NCBI GenBank assembly: GCA_024636675.1 | Contig: JAGXGM010000037.1 | Coordinates: 1-64,000, forward strand | From: Hydrogenophilales bacterium | Lineage (GTDB): Bacteria; Pseudomonadota; Gammaproteobacteria; Burkholderiales; Thiobacillaceae | DNA: 64,000 nucleotides | Direction of reading: 5' to 3' | In this document: one piece after another, positions 37,849-47,697 of the stretch | Layout: every line of letters begins with the position of its first letter | How positions within the stretch are numbered: the first letter of the stretch is position 1 | Notes under the pieces: model-generated | Told to the model about the DNA's origin: nothing | Database searches by the model: none | The model's input: only the letters and a program-made list of their open reading frames with translations | Made by a program: the position numbers and the translations under genes

Positions 37849-38486
37849 TTGGATTCCCCTCCCAGCGCATCGAGCTTCAGTTCGACGATATTGCGATAGG
37901 GATTATCTTCCGCCATCTTGCCGAAGGCGGTCTGATAGGCGGCACGCGCTTCGGCCGGCTTGTCCTGCGCCAGCAGCACGTCGCCTTTCAAATCGTGGAA
38001 GCGGAAAGAAAATGCATCGCTGTGCGTGGCGGACAGGGTTTTCAGCGCGGCGTCGTACTGCTTCTGATCGAGTTGCACCCCGGCCAGGCGCAGGCGCGCC
38101 AGATCGCGAACCGCCGGCTCCTTGCTGTTGGCTGCCGCCCACTCCAGCTGGGTCTGCGCACTTTTCAGGTCCTTGGCACCGACGTTCAGTTTGGCCAGCA
38201 AGAGCGCCGCACGCGGCGCATAGGCGGTGCCTTTGTATTGGTCGATCAGCATTGTGCCCGCGTCGCGCGCCGCCTTGACGTCGTTGGCTGCCAGCGACTG
38301 GGTGAGCTGTTCATACACGGTTGCAGCTTCCAGGCTTTGCGTCACCTCGCGGTTCTGCCAGTAGCGCCACCCTGCCGCCACCGCAATCACCACGGCCAGG
38401 CCGACCATCACGAGGCTACCCCAGCGTTTCCACCAGGCCTTCAGTTCGTCCAGCCGTTCCTGTTCGTCGAGATCGTAGGTTGCCAT
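37845..38486 (-). CDS. yfgM: YfgM-like SecYEG-associated TPR protein
   Basis: A 213-residue protein: cytoplasmic start MATYDLDEQERLDELKAWWKRWG, one membrane helix (about residues 24-42), then periplasmic TPR-like repeats (APRAALLLAKLNVGAKDLKSAQTQLEWA, YDAALKTLSAT). This matches YfgM, which associates with the Sec translocon and periplasmic chaperones. I chose the ATG at 38486; the open frame continues upstream into hisS without family features. It lies between hisS and bamB. Confidence 0.9.
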   Translation of the reverse strand: MATYDLDEQERLDELKAWWKRWGSLVMVGLAVVIAVAAGWRYWQNREVTQSLEAATVYEQLTQSLAANDVKAARDAGTMLIDQYKGTAYAPRAALLLAKLNVGAKDLKSAQTQLEWAAANSKEPAVRDLARLRLAGVQLDQKQYDAALKTLSATHSDAFSFRFHDLKGDVLLAQDKPAEARAAYQTAFGKMAEDNPYRNIVELKLDALGGESK

Positions 38487-38500
38487 TGCATGTATGCCTT

Positions 38501-39766
38501 TTAGATTGATGCCTGTTTCAGATATTCGATTGCCAGCGTCACCTCGACGCGGGTCTGCTCGCCGATGCCGCGCAGCGGCTTCAATGTCACCTGCTGGGCA
38601 TTGACTTCGTCGTCGCCGATGATTACCGCATAGCGCGCACGGCTGGCGTCGGCTTTTTTCATCTGCGACTTGAAGCTGCCTCCGCCGCAATGCAGCACGG
38701 CAGCGAGCCCGGCACTGCGCAGTGCTAACGCGACTTGCCAGGCGTACGCCTGCGCTGCGTCTCCGGCGTGAACGATATACGCATCCGGCACCGCTGTCGC
38801 CAGCGGCGTGCTGGCCACCTCCATCAGCGACAACAGGCGCTCGATGCCCATGGCGAAACCGGCCGCGGGAGCCGGCTTGCCGCCCAGCTGCTCGATCAGG
38901 CCGTCGTAGCGTCCGCCTGCGCACACCGTGCCCTGCGCGCCGAGTTGGTCGGTCACCCACTCAAATACAGTGCGGTTGTAGTAGTCGAGCCCACGTACCA
39001 GCCGCGGGTTGATCTCGAATGCAATACCGCTGGCGCGCAACAGACCCTGCAATGCCTCGAAATGCGTCAACGCCGCGTCGTCGAGTTCGTCCATCAGGCT
39101 GGGCGCCGCGTCATTCAGCGGCTGCATCGCAGGGTTCTTGCTGTCAAGGATGCGCAGCGGGTTGCTGTGCAGTCGCCGCCTCGAGTCCTCGTCGAGCGCA
39201 TCCTGATGCGCCTCGAAATAGGCGATCAGTTTGGCGCGGTGACGATGCCGCGACTCATAATCGCCCAAGGTATTGAGCTGTAGCGTCGGCGCAATCCCCA
39301 ACTCGCGCCAGAGATCAGCGCACATCACGATCAGCTCTGCGTCGACGTCGGGCCCGGCAAAGCCGAGCGCCTCGACGCCGATCTGGTGAAACTGCCGATA
39401 GCGGCCCTTCTGCGGGCGCTCATGGCGGAACATCGGGCCGCTATACCAGAGGCGCTTGCCGCCGTCGTACAGGAGGTTGTGCTGAATCACCGCACGTACC
39501 GAGGACGCCGTGCCTTCCGGGCGCAACGCCAGCGATTCGCCGTTCAGTTCGTCGACGAAGGTGTACATCTCTTTTTCGACGATATCGGTCACCTCGCCGA
39601 TGGCGCGCTTGAACAGTCCGGTGTGTTCGAGGATCGGCGTGCGGATTTCGCGATAGCCATAGCGTCGCAGCCAATCGCGCGCGATCGCCTCGAATGCCTG
39701 CCAGGTGTCGGTGGCATCGGGCAGGCAGTCGTTCATGCCGCGCACGGATTGGATGTTGTTGCTCAT
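38501..39766 (-). CDS. hisS: Histidyl-tRNA synthetase
   Basis: A 421-residue class II synthetase. Motif 2 is visible as [27 protein letters not shown] and the histidine-specific loop as [28 protein letters not shown] and [12 protein letters not shown] form motif 3. The anticodon-binding domain follows ([18 protein letters not shown]). It lies 22 bases after ispG and 14 bases before yfgM. Confidence 0.97.
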   Translation of the reverse strand: MSNNIQSVRGMNDCLPDATDTWQAFEAIARDWLRRYGYREIRTPILEHTGLFKRAIGEVTDIVEKEMYTFVDELNGESLALRPEGTASSVRAVIQHNLLYDGGKRLWYSGPMFRHERPQKGRYRQFHQIGVEALGFAGPDVDAELIVMCADLWRELGIAPTLQLNTLGDYESRHRHRAKLIAYFEAHQDALDEDSRRRLHSNPLRILDSKNPAMQPLNDAAPSLMDELDDAALTHFEALQGLLRASGIAFEINPRLVRGLDYYNRTVFEWVTDQLGAQGTVCAGGRYDGLIEQLGGKPAPAAGFAMGIERLLSLMEVASTPLATAVPDAYIVHAGDAAQAYAWQVALALRSAGLAAVLHCGGGSFKSQMKKADASRARYAVIIGDDEVNAQQVTLKPLRGIGEQTRVEVTLAIEYLKQASI

Positions 39767-39788
39767 ATATTAATCAATCAAATGCAGG

Positions 39789-41012
39789 TCATGCGGCGCC
39801 ATAACGCCTGGACACATAATCTTCGACAATCGCCTGAAAATCGGCGGCAATACGATCACCCTTCAGCGTCACGGTCTTTTCGCCATCGACATACACCGGC
39901 GCGACCGGCACTTCGCCGGTGCCGGGCAGCGAGATGCCGATGTTGGCGTGCTTGGATTCGCCGGGTCCGTTGACCACGCAGCCCATCACCGCCACCTGCA
40001 TGGATTCGACACCAGGATACTGGCTGCGCCACAGCGGCATCTGCCTGCGCAGGTAGGACTCGATGTCCTGTGCCAGCTCCTGGAACACGGTCGAGGTGGT
40101 GCGGCCGCAGCCGGGGCAGGCGGTGACTTGGGGGGTAAAGGCCCGCAGGCCGAGCGCCTGCAGGATTTCCTGGCCGACGCGGACTTCCTGGGTGCGGTCA
40201 CCGCCCGGCTCGGGCGTCAGCGAAATGCGGATCGTGTCGCCGATGCCTTCCTGCAGCAGCACCGCCAGGGCGGCGGTCGAGGCGACGATGCCCTTTGAGC
40301 CCATGCCGGCTTCGGTGAGTCCCAAATGCAGTGGATAGTCGCATTGCGACGCCAGATCCCGATATACGGAAATCAGGTCCTGTACCCGGCTCATCTTGCA
40401 CGACAGGATGATTTTGTCGCCGCCCAGACCCAGCTCTTCGGCTTTTTTTGCCGATTCCAGGGCGGAGGCCACCATCGCGCGGCGCATTACCACCCCTGCG
40501 TCTTCCGGCCGCGCAAGGCGCGCGTTGTCGTCCATCATTCGAATCACCAGCGCCTGGTCGAGGCTGCCCCAGTTGACGCCGATGCGCACCGGCTTGTCAT
40601 AGCGGCACGCCACTTCGATCAGGGTGGCGAACTGCTCGTCGCGCTTGTTGCCGCGGCCGATGTTGCCCGGATTGATGCGCAGTTTGGCGAGCGCCTGGGC
40701 GCATTCCGGCACCTGGGTCAGCAGTTTGTGGCCGTTGAAGTGGAAGTCGCCGACCAGCGGTACCCGGCAGCCCAGCACGTCGAGGCGTTCGCGGATGCGC
40801 GGCACCGCGGCAGCGGCTTCCAGCGTATTGACCGTGAGGCGCACCACCTCCGATCCGGCTTCAGCGAGTGCCTGCACCTGGTGCACGGTGCCGGTGATAT
40901 CGACGGTATCGGTATTGGTCATCGACTGCACCACCACGGGCGCGTCGCTGCCAACCAGCACATGACCGATCTGCACCTGGCGGGTAGGGCGGCGGACTAT
41001 TTGGGACATCAT
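39789..41012 (-). CDS. ispG: 4-Hydroxy-3-methylbut-2-enyl diphosphate synthase
   Basis: A 407-residue enzyme for the sixth step of the MEP isoprenoid pathway. The [4Fe-4S] cysteines are in [13 protein letters not shown] and [10 protein letters not shown]. The N terminus [30 protein letters not shown] is diagnostic. Two tandem ATG codons follow GGAAGA; I used the first. It is 30 bases downstream of rodZ and 22 bases upstream of hisS. Confidence 0.96.
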   Translation of the reverse strand: MMSQIVRRPTRQVQIGHVLVGSDAPVVVQSMTNTDTVDITGTVHQVQALAEAGSEVVRLTVNTLEAAAAVPRIRERLDVLGCRVPLVGDFHFNGHKLLTQVPECAQALAKLRINPGNIGRGNKRDEQFATLIEVACRYDKPVRIGVNWGSLDQALVIRMMDDNARLARPEDAGVVMRRAMVASALESAKKAEELGLGGDKIILSCKMSRVQDLISVYRDLASQCDYPLHLGLTEAGMGSKGIVASTAALAVLLQEGIGDTIRISLTPEPGGDRTQEVRVGQEILQALGLRAFTPQVTACPGCGRTTSTVFQELAQDIESYLRRQMPLWRSQYPGVESMQVAVMGCVVNGPGESKHANIGISLPGTGEVPVAPVYVDGEKTVTLKGDRIAADFQAIVEDYVSRRYGAA

Positions 41013-41042
41013 TCTTCCAGGAGGGCTATTCTTCGGGCGTGG

Positions 41043-41882
41043 CTATTCTTCAAGCGTAAAACGGGCGACCGTCACGGCAATAAAGGGTTTCAAGTCGATG
41101 GGCCGACCGTTGTATGTCACGCGTGCGTGCGCTGCATTGCCAATCACCACATCGAACGGGGGCTGGCCTGCGACATCGACGCTGCTGCCGGGCCGATTGA
41201 GCTGGCGATACAGCGTGCGATCAGTGGCGTCCTTGATTTCGACCCAGGCCTCGTCACTGAATTCGAGATGCAGCACGCCACTGATCGCCGGGGCTTCGGG
41301 GGCGCCGGCCTCATCTTGCGCGGGAGTTACGGGAGACTCCGGCGCCGGGGTGGATGGCGCAACCGGCACAGGAGCGGCGGCGCCCTCAACGACAGGGGGA
41401 ATCGCATCCGTCGGTTCCGCGACGGGCGCAGGAACAGCGATGGGCGGAGGCCGGCTTTGTGTTTGGGGCGGGACCAACGCCTCCGGCTTGCCTCCCGCCT
41501 CGCTATTGAGCCACCAGTAAAGCGCGACCGGCAAACCTACCAGCAGCAGCAAACCAAGCAGCAGCAGAATCAGCCAGGGCGAGGTCAACCAGGAATGCGG
41601 TTGGGCGGCGGCGGCTGGGCTGACCGCCGTGGGCTCGGCTGGTGCGCCTTCCATGCGCGCCAGCAATGCTTCGGGCGCAAGCCCCAGCAAGCGCGCGTAG
41701 TTGCGCACGAACCCGCGCGCGAACACGAGCGGACCGAGGCTCCCGAAATCATCCGTTTCCATGGCTTCGACCTGGCGCAGCATCAGGCGCAGGCGTGCAG
41801 CGGCATCTTCCAGCGTCATACGCTGCGCCTCACGCGCATCCCGCAAAACCTGTCCGACCGAGGATTGGGCGCTCTCGCTCAT
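41043..41882 (-). CDS. rodZ: RodZ-like helix-turn-helix membrane protein
   Basis: A 279-residue protein: N-terminal HTH (VGQVLRDAREAQRMTLEDAAARLRLMLRQVEAME), one membrane helix (about residues 100-122), a Pro/Ala-rich periplasmic linker and a C-terminal DUF4115 domain (EFSDEAWVEIKDATDRTLYRQLNRPGSSVDV). This is the RodZ architecture; RodZ links MreB to the cell-shape machinery. The ATG overlaps the pilW stop as ATGA. Confidence 0.9.
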   Translation of the reverse strand: MSESAQSSVGQVLRDAREAQRMTLEDAAARLRLMLRQVEAMETDDFGSLGPLVFARGFVRNYARLLGLAPEALLARMEGAPAEPTAVSPAAAAQPHSWLTSPWLILLLLGLLLLVGLPVALYWWLNSEAGGKPEALVPPQTQSRPPPIAVPAPVAEPTDAIPPVVEGAAAPVPVAPSTPAPESPVTPAQDEAGAPEAPAISGVLHLEFSDEAWVEIKDATDRTLYRQLNRPGSSVDVAGQPPFDVVIGNAAHARVTYNGRPIDLKPFIAVTVARFTLEE

Positions 41883-42652
41883 TCGTATTGCCCCGTCAGC
41901 AACAGTCGCGCCTCATTTGAATCGGGGAAGCGCTTGCGCAGCTGCAGGCCATAGGCCGCTTCCTGCGCGCGGTCGCCCAGCTTGCGTTCCAGCCGCACGC
42001 CCAGCCACAGGCTTTCCGCAGTCGGCGGTGCCAGTTCGGCGTGGCGCCCGAGCAGGCGTTGCGCCTCCATCAACCGGCCCTGGCGGAAATGCAGCCCCGC
42101 CAGCTTCAACACGGTGTTGGCGTTGTCAGGTTGCAGCTTGAGCGACTTCAGCAGGTTGGCTTCGGCCAGCGCAAGGTCGCCTTTCTTCTCCGCGCACAGG
42201 CCGGCGTAAGCCATGGCCTGTTCGGGATGGGCATACAGCGGATTGCGCAGGGCCGTACTGAACTGTTCGAGCCCTTCGTCGTAACGACCCACCGTGCAGA
42301 GAAACCAGCCGAAATTGGTGCGTGCTTCCGAATCATTGCGATCCAGCTCGATGGCGCGGCGGAAGTTCTCCTCGGCCAGCTTGTCCTCGGCCAGCTCCAT
42401 GTAGATCAGGCCATAGATGTTGTAGGCCGGGCCAAAACGGTTGTCGGCAATGATCGCCTTGCGCAGCTCGTCGAGTGCGACCTTGTACTGGGCGCGGGCA
42501 AAATAGGCCCCGGCCAGGTCGGTGAAGGCGCGCGCGCGCTGGCGGCTTTCACTGTCGACTTGCGTATTGGCGACGCCGCTGCCGCTGTCCGTCGGCTGCA
42601 GCGCGCAGCCTGTCAGTAACGCTGCGGCCAGTATGCCCATCCATTTTTTCAC
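41879..42652 (-). CDS. pilW: Type IV pilus biogenesis lipoprotein PilW (PilF)
   Basis: A 257-residue lipoprotein (lipobox LLTGC, Cys16) with about six TPR units ([78 protein letters not shown]). PilW/PilF helps PilQ secretin assembly in the outer membrane. The order rlmN-pilW-rodZ-ispG is conserved in proteobacteria. The ATG overlaps the rlmN stop. FimV (19193-21568) is the other pilus-linked gene in the window. Confidence 0.9.
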   Translation of the reverse strand: MKKWMGILAAALLTGCALQPTDSGSGVANTQVDSESRQRARAFTDLAGAYFARAQYKVALDELRKAIIADNRFGPAYNIYGLIYMELAEDKLAEENFRRAIELDRNDSEARTNFGWFLCTVGRYDEGLEQFSTALRNPLYAHPEQAMAYAGLCAEKKGDLALAEANLLKSLKLQPDNANTVLKLAGLHFRQGRLMEAQRLLGRHAELAPPTAESLWLGVRLERKLGDRAQEAAYGLQLRKRFPDSNEARLLLTGQYE

Positions 42653-43752
42653 GCCGTCTCCTTGTGCATTCGTTTCATCACGCGTCCGCTCTTGTCGGCC
42701 ACCTTGCCCGCCAACTGGCCACAGGCGGCATCGATGTCGTCGCCACGCGTCTTGCGTGTGGTGACGACCAGTCCGGCGTCCTGCAGGATTTCGCGGAATA
42801 CGCGCATTGCCTCGGCGCGCGGTTTTTCATAGCCGGAATCCGGGAATGGATTGAACGGAATGAGGTTGAATTTGCACGGCACCTCGCGCGCCAGCTCGAT
42901 CAGCTGGCGCGCATGCTCGGGCGCATCATTCACCCCGGCCAGCATCACGTATTCGAAGGTGATGAAATCGCGCGGCGCATGCACCAGATACCGGCGGCAC
43001 GCCGCCATCAGCTCGCGCAGCGGATACTTCTTGTTGATCGGAACGATCTGGTCGCGCAGCGCATCGTTCGGTGCATGCAGGCTCACTGCCAGCGCCACCG
43101 GACAGCGTTCGGCCAGACGGTCCATCGCCGGCACCAGGCCGGAGGTTGACACCGTCACCCGCCGTCGCGACAGACCATAGGCATGGTCGTCGAGCATGAT
43201 GCCGAGCGCGGTCACCACATTCTCCAGGTTCGCCAGCGGCTCGCCCATACCCATCATCACCACGTTGGTCACCGGGCGGTCGGCAATTTCACCTGTGGTG
43301 CGATTGACCTCGCCGCGCAGGCTGTGATGCGCCACCCATAGCTGACCGATGATCTCGGCCACCGTCAGGTTGCGGTTGAAACCTTGCCGTCCGGTCGAAC
43401 AGAAGGTGCACTCCAGCGCGCAGCCCACCTGCGACGATACGCACAGTGTGCCGCGGTCCGCTTCCGGGATGAAAACGGTTTCGATGCCGTTGGCGACGCC
43501 GACATCGAACAGCCACTTGCGCGTGCCGTCGGTCGAGGTGTGCGCGTAACTGACCGCCGGTGGCGCCACCACCGCCAGCTGCTGCAGCTTTTCGCGCAGG
43601 CTTTTGGCGATGTCGGTCATCTGCGCGAAATCCGCCACCCCGGCCTGATGCACCCAGTGGAACACCTGCCTGGCGCGAAACGGCTTCTCGCCAAGTTCAG
43701 CGAACCAGGCAGTCAGCCCTTCGAGGTCGAAATCAAGCAGGTTTTGCGGCAT
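42649..43752 (-). CDS. rlmN: 23S rRNA/tRNA adenine-C2 methyltransferase RlmN
   Basis: A 367-residue radical SAM enzyme that methylates A2503 of 23S rRNA and A37 of some tRNAs. The CX3CX2C cluster motif is [29 protein letters not shown] and [11 protein letters not shown] are also typical, and a late cysteine lies in [14 protein letters not shown] chose the ATG at 43752 ([13 protein letters not shown]); a longer frame would overlap ndk. The upstream ribosome-binding site is weak. It is 10 bases after ndk. Confidence 0.95.
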   Translation of the reverse strand: MPQNLLDFDLEGLTAWFAELGEKPFRARQVFHWVHQAGVADFAQMTDIAKSLREKLQQLAVVAPPAVSYAHTSTDGTRKWLFDVGVANGIETVFIPEADRGTLCVSSQVGCALECTFCSTGRQGFNRNLTVAEIIGQLWVAHHSLRGEVNRTTGEIADRPVTNVVMMGMGEPLANLENVVTALGIMLDDHAYGLSRRRVTVSTSGLVPAMDRLAERCPVALAVSLHAPNDALRDQIVPINKKYPLRELMAACRRYLVHAPRDFITFEYVMLAGVNDAPEHARQLIELAREVPCKFNLIPFNPFPDSGYEKPRAEAMRVFREILQDAGLVVTTRKTRGDDIDAACGQLAGKVADKSGRVMKRMHKETA

Positions 43753-43762
43753 GCGGGGGCGT

Positions 43763-44191
43763 TTAGCGGCCGGCGTAGACTTCGCAGGCGGGGAAGAAAT
43801 AGGCAATTTCTATCGCCGCGGTTTCCGGCGCGTCGGAGCCATGCACAGCATTGGCGTCGATGCTCTCGGCGAAATCGGCGCGGATGGTGCCGGCTTCGGC
43901 CTTCTTCGGGTCGGTTGCCCCCATCAGCGCGCGGTTCTTGGCAATCGCGTCTTCGCCTTCCAGCACCTGCAGCACAACCGGGCCGGAAATCATGAACTCG
44001 ACCAGATCCTTGAAGAAGGGACGCTCGCGGTGCACACCGTAGAAACCTTCGGCTTCCTGGCGCGACAGGTGCTTCATCCTGGACGCCACCACCTTGAGGC
44101 CGTTGGTCTCGAAGCGGCTGACGATCTTGCCGACCACATTCTTGGCGACGGCATCGGGTTTGATGATGGAAAAGGTACGCTGAACAGCCAT
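43763..44191 (-). CDS. ndk: Nucleoside diphosphate kinase
   Basis: A 142-residue enzyme that balances NTP and dNTP pools. The phosphohistidine is in [12 protein letters not shown], and the start [17 protein letters not shown] is diagnostic. GGAG precedes the ATG. An AT-rich gap of 50 bases separates it from tilS and may carry the promoter of the ndk-to-der run. Confidence 0.97.
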   Translation of the reverse strand: MAVQRTFSIIKPDAVAKNVVGKIVSRFETNGLKVVASRMKHLSRQEAEGFYGVHRERPFFKDLVEFMISGPVVLQVLEGEDAIAKNRALMGATDPKKAEAGTIRADFAESIDANAVHGSDAPETAAIEIAYFFPACEVYAGR

Positions 44192-44241
44192 GTATATGCT
44201 CCGGACAAAAATTAGAAAAAACGTTTAAAAAACCATGAAAA

Positions 44242-45633
44242 TCAGCCCGCTAGCATAACATGCCCACCCCGGGCTGTCTTGTGGCACAGCGAGTCCGCGA
44301 CGCGCGGCAACAGCCCGGGCTCGCCGGGCGAAACGAGCAGATCGGCATCGAGGCCGATCCCCGCCGCCCACGCCAGCTGCCCGTCGCACCAGAGCAGGGG
44401 CAGACGGTCGCGCTGCCAGGGCGGAATCGCGTGTTCCTGCAGCAGATTCTTCAGGCTGCGATGGGGACCGCCGGAATGCAGGCGCAGGCGTTCGCCGCCC
44501 TGCCGCACCCCCAGCGTGACCTCGCCCGCGGCCAGCACGTCGCGTTTCAGGCCGGCGCCGGTCACCGCCTCCATCTGCACGCTGACCCCGGCGGCCGGCA
44601 CCCACAGCGAGGCCTCGCCCTGCCAGACAACCGGCTCGGCCGGGGCTGGCGCCAGCGGCGCGAGGTACGCGCCCTCGCGAAAGCGCCACACTTCCACCGC
44701 TCCCAGCCTGACGCGCACCCGTGCATCGGCTTGCGCTTCCCGCAGCTGATGCAGCGCCTCGTCGAGGCGTCGCGCGCTGGGCATCGGCTGGCCGTGCTGC
44801 TCAATGAAATAACGCAACAGATTGCGCGCGCGCGGCGTCGATAGCTGCGCCAGCGCAACGCAGTCGAGGCGATCGCCGGCAATGGCTGCCGCGGCATCGA
44901 GTCGCGCCAGGTCGTCCAACAAGCCGGCGGCATCGGCCTGCAGCGCGGCCGCGCGTGCGAGCGTGGCGCCGCTGCCGGGGAAATGATCGGCAAGCAGCGG
45001 CATCACCTGCTGGCGCAACGCATTGCGGCGGTAGCGCATGTCCCGATTACTCTCGTCGTCCACCCAGGTCAGACCGTGAGACTGCGCATAATCCTGCAGC
45101 TCGGCGCGCGCTATCCCCAGCAGCGGCCGCAGTTGCGCCGGCCGCCAACCCGGGCGGGGCTGCAGCTCGGCCATTGCCGCCAGGCCTTTGGGTCCGGCGC
45201 CACGTAGCACCTGCAGCAAAAACGTTTCGCCCTGGTCGTCCCGCTGATGCGCGGTGAGCAGAAAATCGGCATCCAGCGCGGCAAAGATGCGCTGGCGCTC
45301 GCGCCGCGCAGCCGCTTCGATACCGGCTGAATCGTCGCGCGCAATCCCTACACGATGAACGCTTGACTCAATCGCATGCGCGGCGCAAAGCTGCATGCAG
45401 AAAGCGGCCCAGTCGTCGGCGTGGGGCGACAGGCCGTGATGGACATGCACGGCCCGCAGTTCGAATGGATGTTGATTGCGCAGCGCCAACAGGATGTGCA
45501 GCAGAACCGTCGAATCGAGTCCGCCCGAGAGCCCTAGCACCAGCCGCGCGTGCGGCGGAACGTGGCGGGCAAGCGCGTCCGCCACGGCGGCGGCGACCGG
45601 CCTATTTGGCAGGGGTTTCCTTGAAACTGCCAT
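44242..45633 (-). CDS. tilS: tRNA(Ile)-lysidine synthase
   Basis: About 463 residues. The PP-loop ATPase motif is [14 protein letters not shown], followed by [34 protein letters not shown] and WVDDESNRD, all TilS features; it modifies C34 of tRNA-Ile(CAU) to lysidine. I set the start at ATG 45633, which overlaps the accA end by 32 bases; a GTG at 45585 that begins after accA is an alternative and would remove 16 residues before the PP-loop. It follows accA, as in many betaproteobacteria. Confidence 0.92.
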   Translation of the reverse strand: MAVSRKPLPNRPVAAAVADALARHVPPHARLVLGLSGGLDSTVLLHILLALRNQHPFELRAVHVHHGLSPHADDWAAFCMQLCAAHAIESSVHRVGIARDDSAGIEAAARRERQRIFAALDADFLLTAHQRDDQGETFLLQVLRGAGPKGLAAMAELQPRPGWRPAQLRPLLGIARAELQDYAQSHGLTWVDDESNRDMRYRRNALRQQVMPLLADHFPGSGATLARAAALQADAAGLLDDLARLDAAAAIAGDRLDCVALAQLSTPRARNLLRYFIEQHGQPMPSARRLDEALHQLREAQADARVRVRLGAVEVWRFREGAYLAPLAPAPAEPVVWQGEASLWVPAAGVSVQMEAVTGAGLKRDVLAAGEVTLGVRQGGERLRLHSGGPHRSLKNLLQEHAIPPWQRDRLPLLWCDGQLAWAAGIGLDADLLVSPGEPGLLPRVADSLCHKTARGGHVMLAG

Positions 45634-46570
45634 ACGCCCGCAGGCGCTTGTAACGCGCAGCCAGCAGGGCCTCGAGCGACGGTTTGCGCAAGTCGGCCAG
45701 CGTGTCGGTGAGCGCACGCCGCATCGACTGGAACATGGTGTCCCAGTCGCGTTGCGCGCCGCCCAGCGGCTCTTCGACGATGCGGTCGACCAGGCCATTA
45801 GCCTTCAGGCGGTCGGCGGTGATGCCCAGGGTTTCGGCGGCGACCGAGGCCTTGTCGGCGCTCTTCCACAGAATCGAGGCGCAGCCTTCGGGCGAGATCA
45901 CCGAATAAGTGGAATATTGCAGGATCATCGTGCGATCGCCGACGCCGATCGCCAGCGCGCCGCCCGAGCCGCCTTCGCCGACGATGGAGCAGATGATCGG
46001 CGTCTGCAGTTCGGCCATCACATACAGATTGCGTGCGATCGCCTCGGACTGCCCGCGCTCCTCGGCGCCGATGCCGGGATAGGCGCCCGGCGTGTCGATG
46101 AAGGTGAAAATCGGCAGCCTGAATTTCTCCGCCAGGCGCATCAGGCGCAAGGCCTTGCGATAGCCCTCGGGACGCGGCATGCCGAAATTGCGGGCAATTT
46201 TTTCCTTGGTGTCGCGACCCTTCTGGTGGCCGATCACCATCACCGGCTCGCCGTTGAAGCGCGCCATGCCGCCGACAATCGCCTGATCGTCGGCGTAGGC
46301 GCGGTCGCCGTGCAGTTCGGAAAAATCGGTGAACAGCCCCTGCACGTAATCGAGCGTATACGGCCGCTGCGGGTGGCGCGCCACCTGCGACACCTGCCAG
46401 GCGTTGAGTTTGGCGTAGATGTCCTTGGTCAGGGTCCGGCTCTTTTTCTGCAGACGACGAATTTCCTCCGAAATATCGAGGGCGGAGTCGTCCTGCACGA
46501 AACGCAGCTCTTCAATCTTGGCTTCAAGCTCGGCGATCGGCTGCTCAAAGTCGAGGAAGGTGGTTTTCAT
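45602..46570 (-). CDS. accA: Acetyl-CoA carboxylase carboxyltransferase subunit alpha
   Basis: A 322-residue subunit that pairs with AccD (14277-15143). Diagnostic segments are [75 protein letters not shown] and [15 protein letters not shown]. Length is typical (about 320). It is followed by overlapping tilS. Confidence 0.97.
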   Translation of the reverse strand: MKTTFLDFEQPIAELEAKIEELRFVQDDSALDISEEIRRLQKKSRTLTKDIYAKLNAWQVSQVARHPQRPYTLDYVQGLFTDFSELHGDRAYADDQAIVGGMARFNGEPVMVIGHQKGRDTKEKIARNFGMPRPEGYRKALRLMRLAEKFRLPIFTFIDTPGAYPGIGAEERGQSEAIARNLYVMAELQTPIICSIVGEGGSGGALAIGVGDRTMILQYSTYSVISPEGCASILWKSADKASVAAETLGITADRLKANGLVDRIVEEPLGGAQRDWDTMFQSMRRALTDTLADLRKPSLEALLAARYKRLRAYGSFKETPAK

Positions 46571-46622
46571 CGGTGGTCTTCATCAGGCAATCACAGAAAA
46601 CAGGAAAACAGGTTGGTCGGGC

Positions 46623-46628
46623 ATTTTA
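46623..46628 (-). promoter_or_regulatory. Candidate -10 element for accA
   Basis: On the minus strand TTAAAATGCCCG lies about 53 bases before the accA ATG, just downstream of the SlyD-like gene. It matches the TAAAAT-GC pattern upstream of mlaF, bcp and the TPR gene. No -35 hexamer is evident at normal spacing. Confidence 0.4.
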
Positions 46629-46666
46629 ACAGCCCGCTGCCATTTGCCATGCGGGTCAAGGGGTGC

Positions 46667-47149
46667 TTAATGATGGTGATGGCCATGCGCGCCATGCGCA
46701 TGGCGATGCTCGACTTCGTCCGCCGTCGCCGCACGCACGTCGGCAACCACGCACTGGAAATGCACTGCCTGCCCGGCATAAGGATGATTGCCGTCAACCA
46801 CTACCTTGTCTTCGGCGATATCGGTCACGGTGTAGAGCATTTCCCCGCTGCCGTCGACCGGCGAGCCGACGAACTGCATGCCGACCTCGATGTCATCGGG
46901 AAAGCCCTCGCGCGGCTCCAGCCGCACCAGCTCATCCTCGTATTCGCCAAACGCATCAGCCGGCTGCAGTTTGAGGTCGACCGTCTCGCCCACGGCCTTG
47001 CCTTCCAGCGCTTCTTCCACCATCGGAAAGATGTTGTCGTATCCGCCGTGCAGATAGCTGACCGGCTCCTCGCTTTCTTCCAGCAGCTTGCCCTCCAGGT
47101 CACGGACGATGTAGGTAATGGTGACGACGGTGTCTTTGCTGATATTCAA
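46667..47149 (-). CDS. SlyD-like FKBP peptidyl-prolyl isomerase
   Basis: A 160-residue protein with a SlyD-type FKBP domain interrupted by an insert-in-flap chaperone domain (VSYLHGGYDNIFPMVEEALEGKAVGETVDLKLQPADAFGEYEDELV) and a His-rich metal-binding tail (HRHAHGAHGHHHH), as in SlyD, a folding factor that also delivers nickel. The ATG overlaps the bcp stop as ATGA, so the two are cotranscribed. Confidence 0.9.
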   Translation of the reverse strand: MNISKDTVVTITYIVRDLEGKLLEESEEPVSYLHGGYDNIFPMVEEALEGKAVGETVDLKLQPADAFGEYEDELVRLEPREGFPDDIEVGMQFVGSPVDGSGEMLYTVTDIAEDKVVVDGNHPYAGQAVHFQCVVADVRAATADEVEHRHAHGAHGHHHH

Positions 47150-47625
47150 TTCAGTTCCCCTTTATTCATTAAAGCAACGAGTTGAAGCACTTCCGCTGCG
47201 TGGCCGCGGCTTGAAACGCCGTACAGGACATGACGGATGATGCCCTGTTTGTCGATGACGAAAGTGGCGCGTACCGCACTTCTGCGCATGACGCCATCCA
47301 CTTCCTTGTCCTGCAGCACACCATAAGCCTCGCTGGTCGTATGTTCCTTGTCGGCCAGCAGGCGTACGCTGATGCCGTGCTTGTCGCGAAATTCGCCATG
47401 CTTGATGCAGTCGTCGCGCGACACCCCGAGCACCGTGGCGCCCAGCCTGGCGAAATCGTTTTCCAGTTCGGAAAAATCGATCGCTTCGGCAGTGCAGCCC
47501 GGCGTGTCGTCGCGCACGTAAAAAAACAGCACCAGGGATTTTCCCCGAAACTGGGACAACTCGACGAGTGCCATGTCTGCATCGGGGTTGGAAAAACCCG
47601 GCGCGCGATCTCCCGCTTTCAACAT
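47146..47625 (-). CDS. bcp: Bcp/PrxQ-type peroxiredoxin, lacking the usual resolving cysteine
   Basis: A 159-residue thiol peroxidase. The peroxidatic cysteine is C44 in TPGCTAEAIDF. In E. coli Bcp the resolving cysteine is five residues later; here it is I49, so it may act as a 1-Cys enzyme or use C73 (SRDDCIKHG) as an alternative. It reduces peroxides with thioredoxin-like partners. It is divergent from the RoxA gene with a candidate -10 element between, and coupled to the SlyD-like gene. Confidence 0.93.
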   Translation of the reverse strand: MLKAGDRAPGFSNPDADMALVELSQFRGKSLVLFFYVRDDTPGCTAEAIDFSELENDFARLGATVLGVSRDDCIKHGEFRDKHGISVRLLADKEHTTSEAYGVLQDKEVDGVMRRSAVRATFVIDKQGIIRHVLYGVSSRGHAAEVLQLVALMNKGELN

Positions 47626-47655
47626 GATGAACGCTACCCTCTATTTTCCGGCAGC

Positions 47656-47661
47656 ATTTTA
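47656..47661 (-). promoter_or_regulatory. Candidate -10 element for bcp
   Basis: On the minus strand TTAAAATGCTGCC lies about 30 bases before the bcp ATG, in the short region divergent from the RoxA gene. It matches the recurrent TAAAAT-GC pattern of this window. Confidence 0.45.
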
Positions 47662-47685
47662 ACAGGGCCCGCCCGCCCACATCGT

Positions 47686-47691
47686 TATAAT
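47686..47691 (+). promoter_or_regulatory. Candidate -10 element (TATAAT) for a leaderless RoxA transcript
   Basis: A consensus TATAAT ends seven bases before the ATG at 47698. Transcription would begin at or next to the start codon, and no ribosome-binding site precedes the ATG. A leaderless transcript is therefore likely if this element is used. Confidence 0.5.
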
Positions 47692-47697
47692 TATTTC

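Noticed and set aside
36646-37899. A 417-codon plus-strand open frame opposite bamB
   Set aside because: The minus strand encodes a clear lipoprotein with beta-propeller repeats; the plus-strand frame is a shadow rich in His and Gln.
45476-47185. A 569-codon plus-strand open frame opposite tilS, accA and the SlyD-like gene
   Set aside because: Antisense to three recognised genes, with no protein features.
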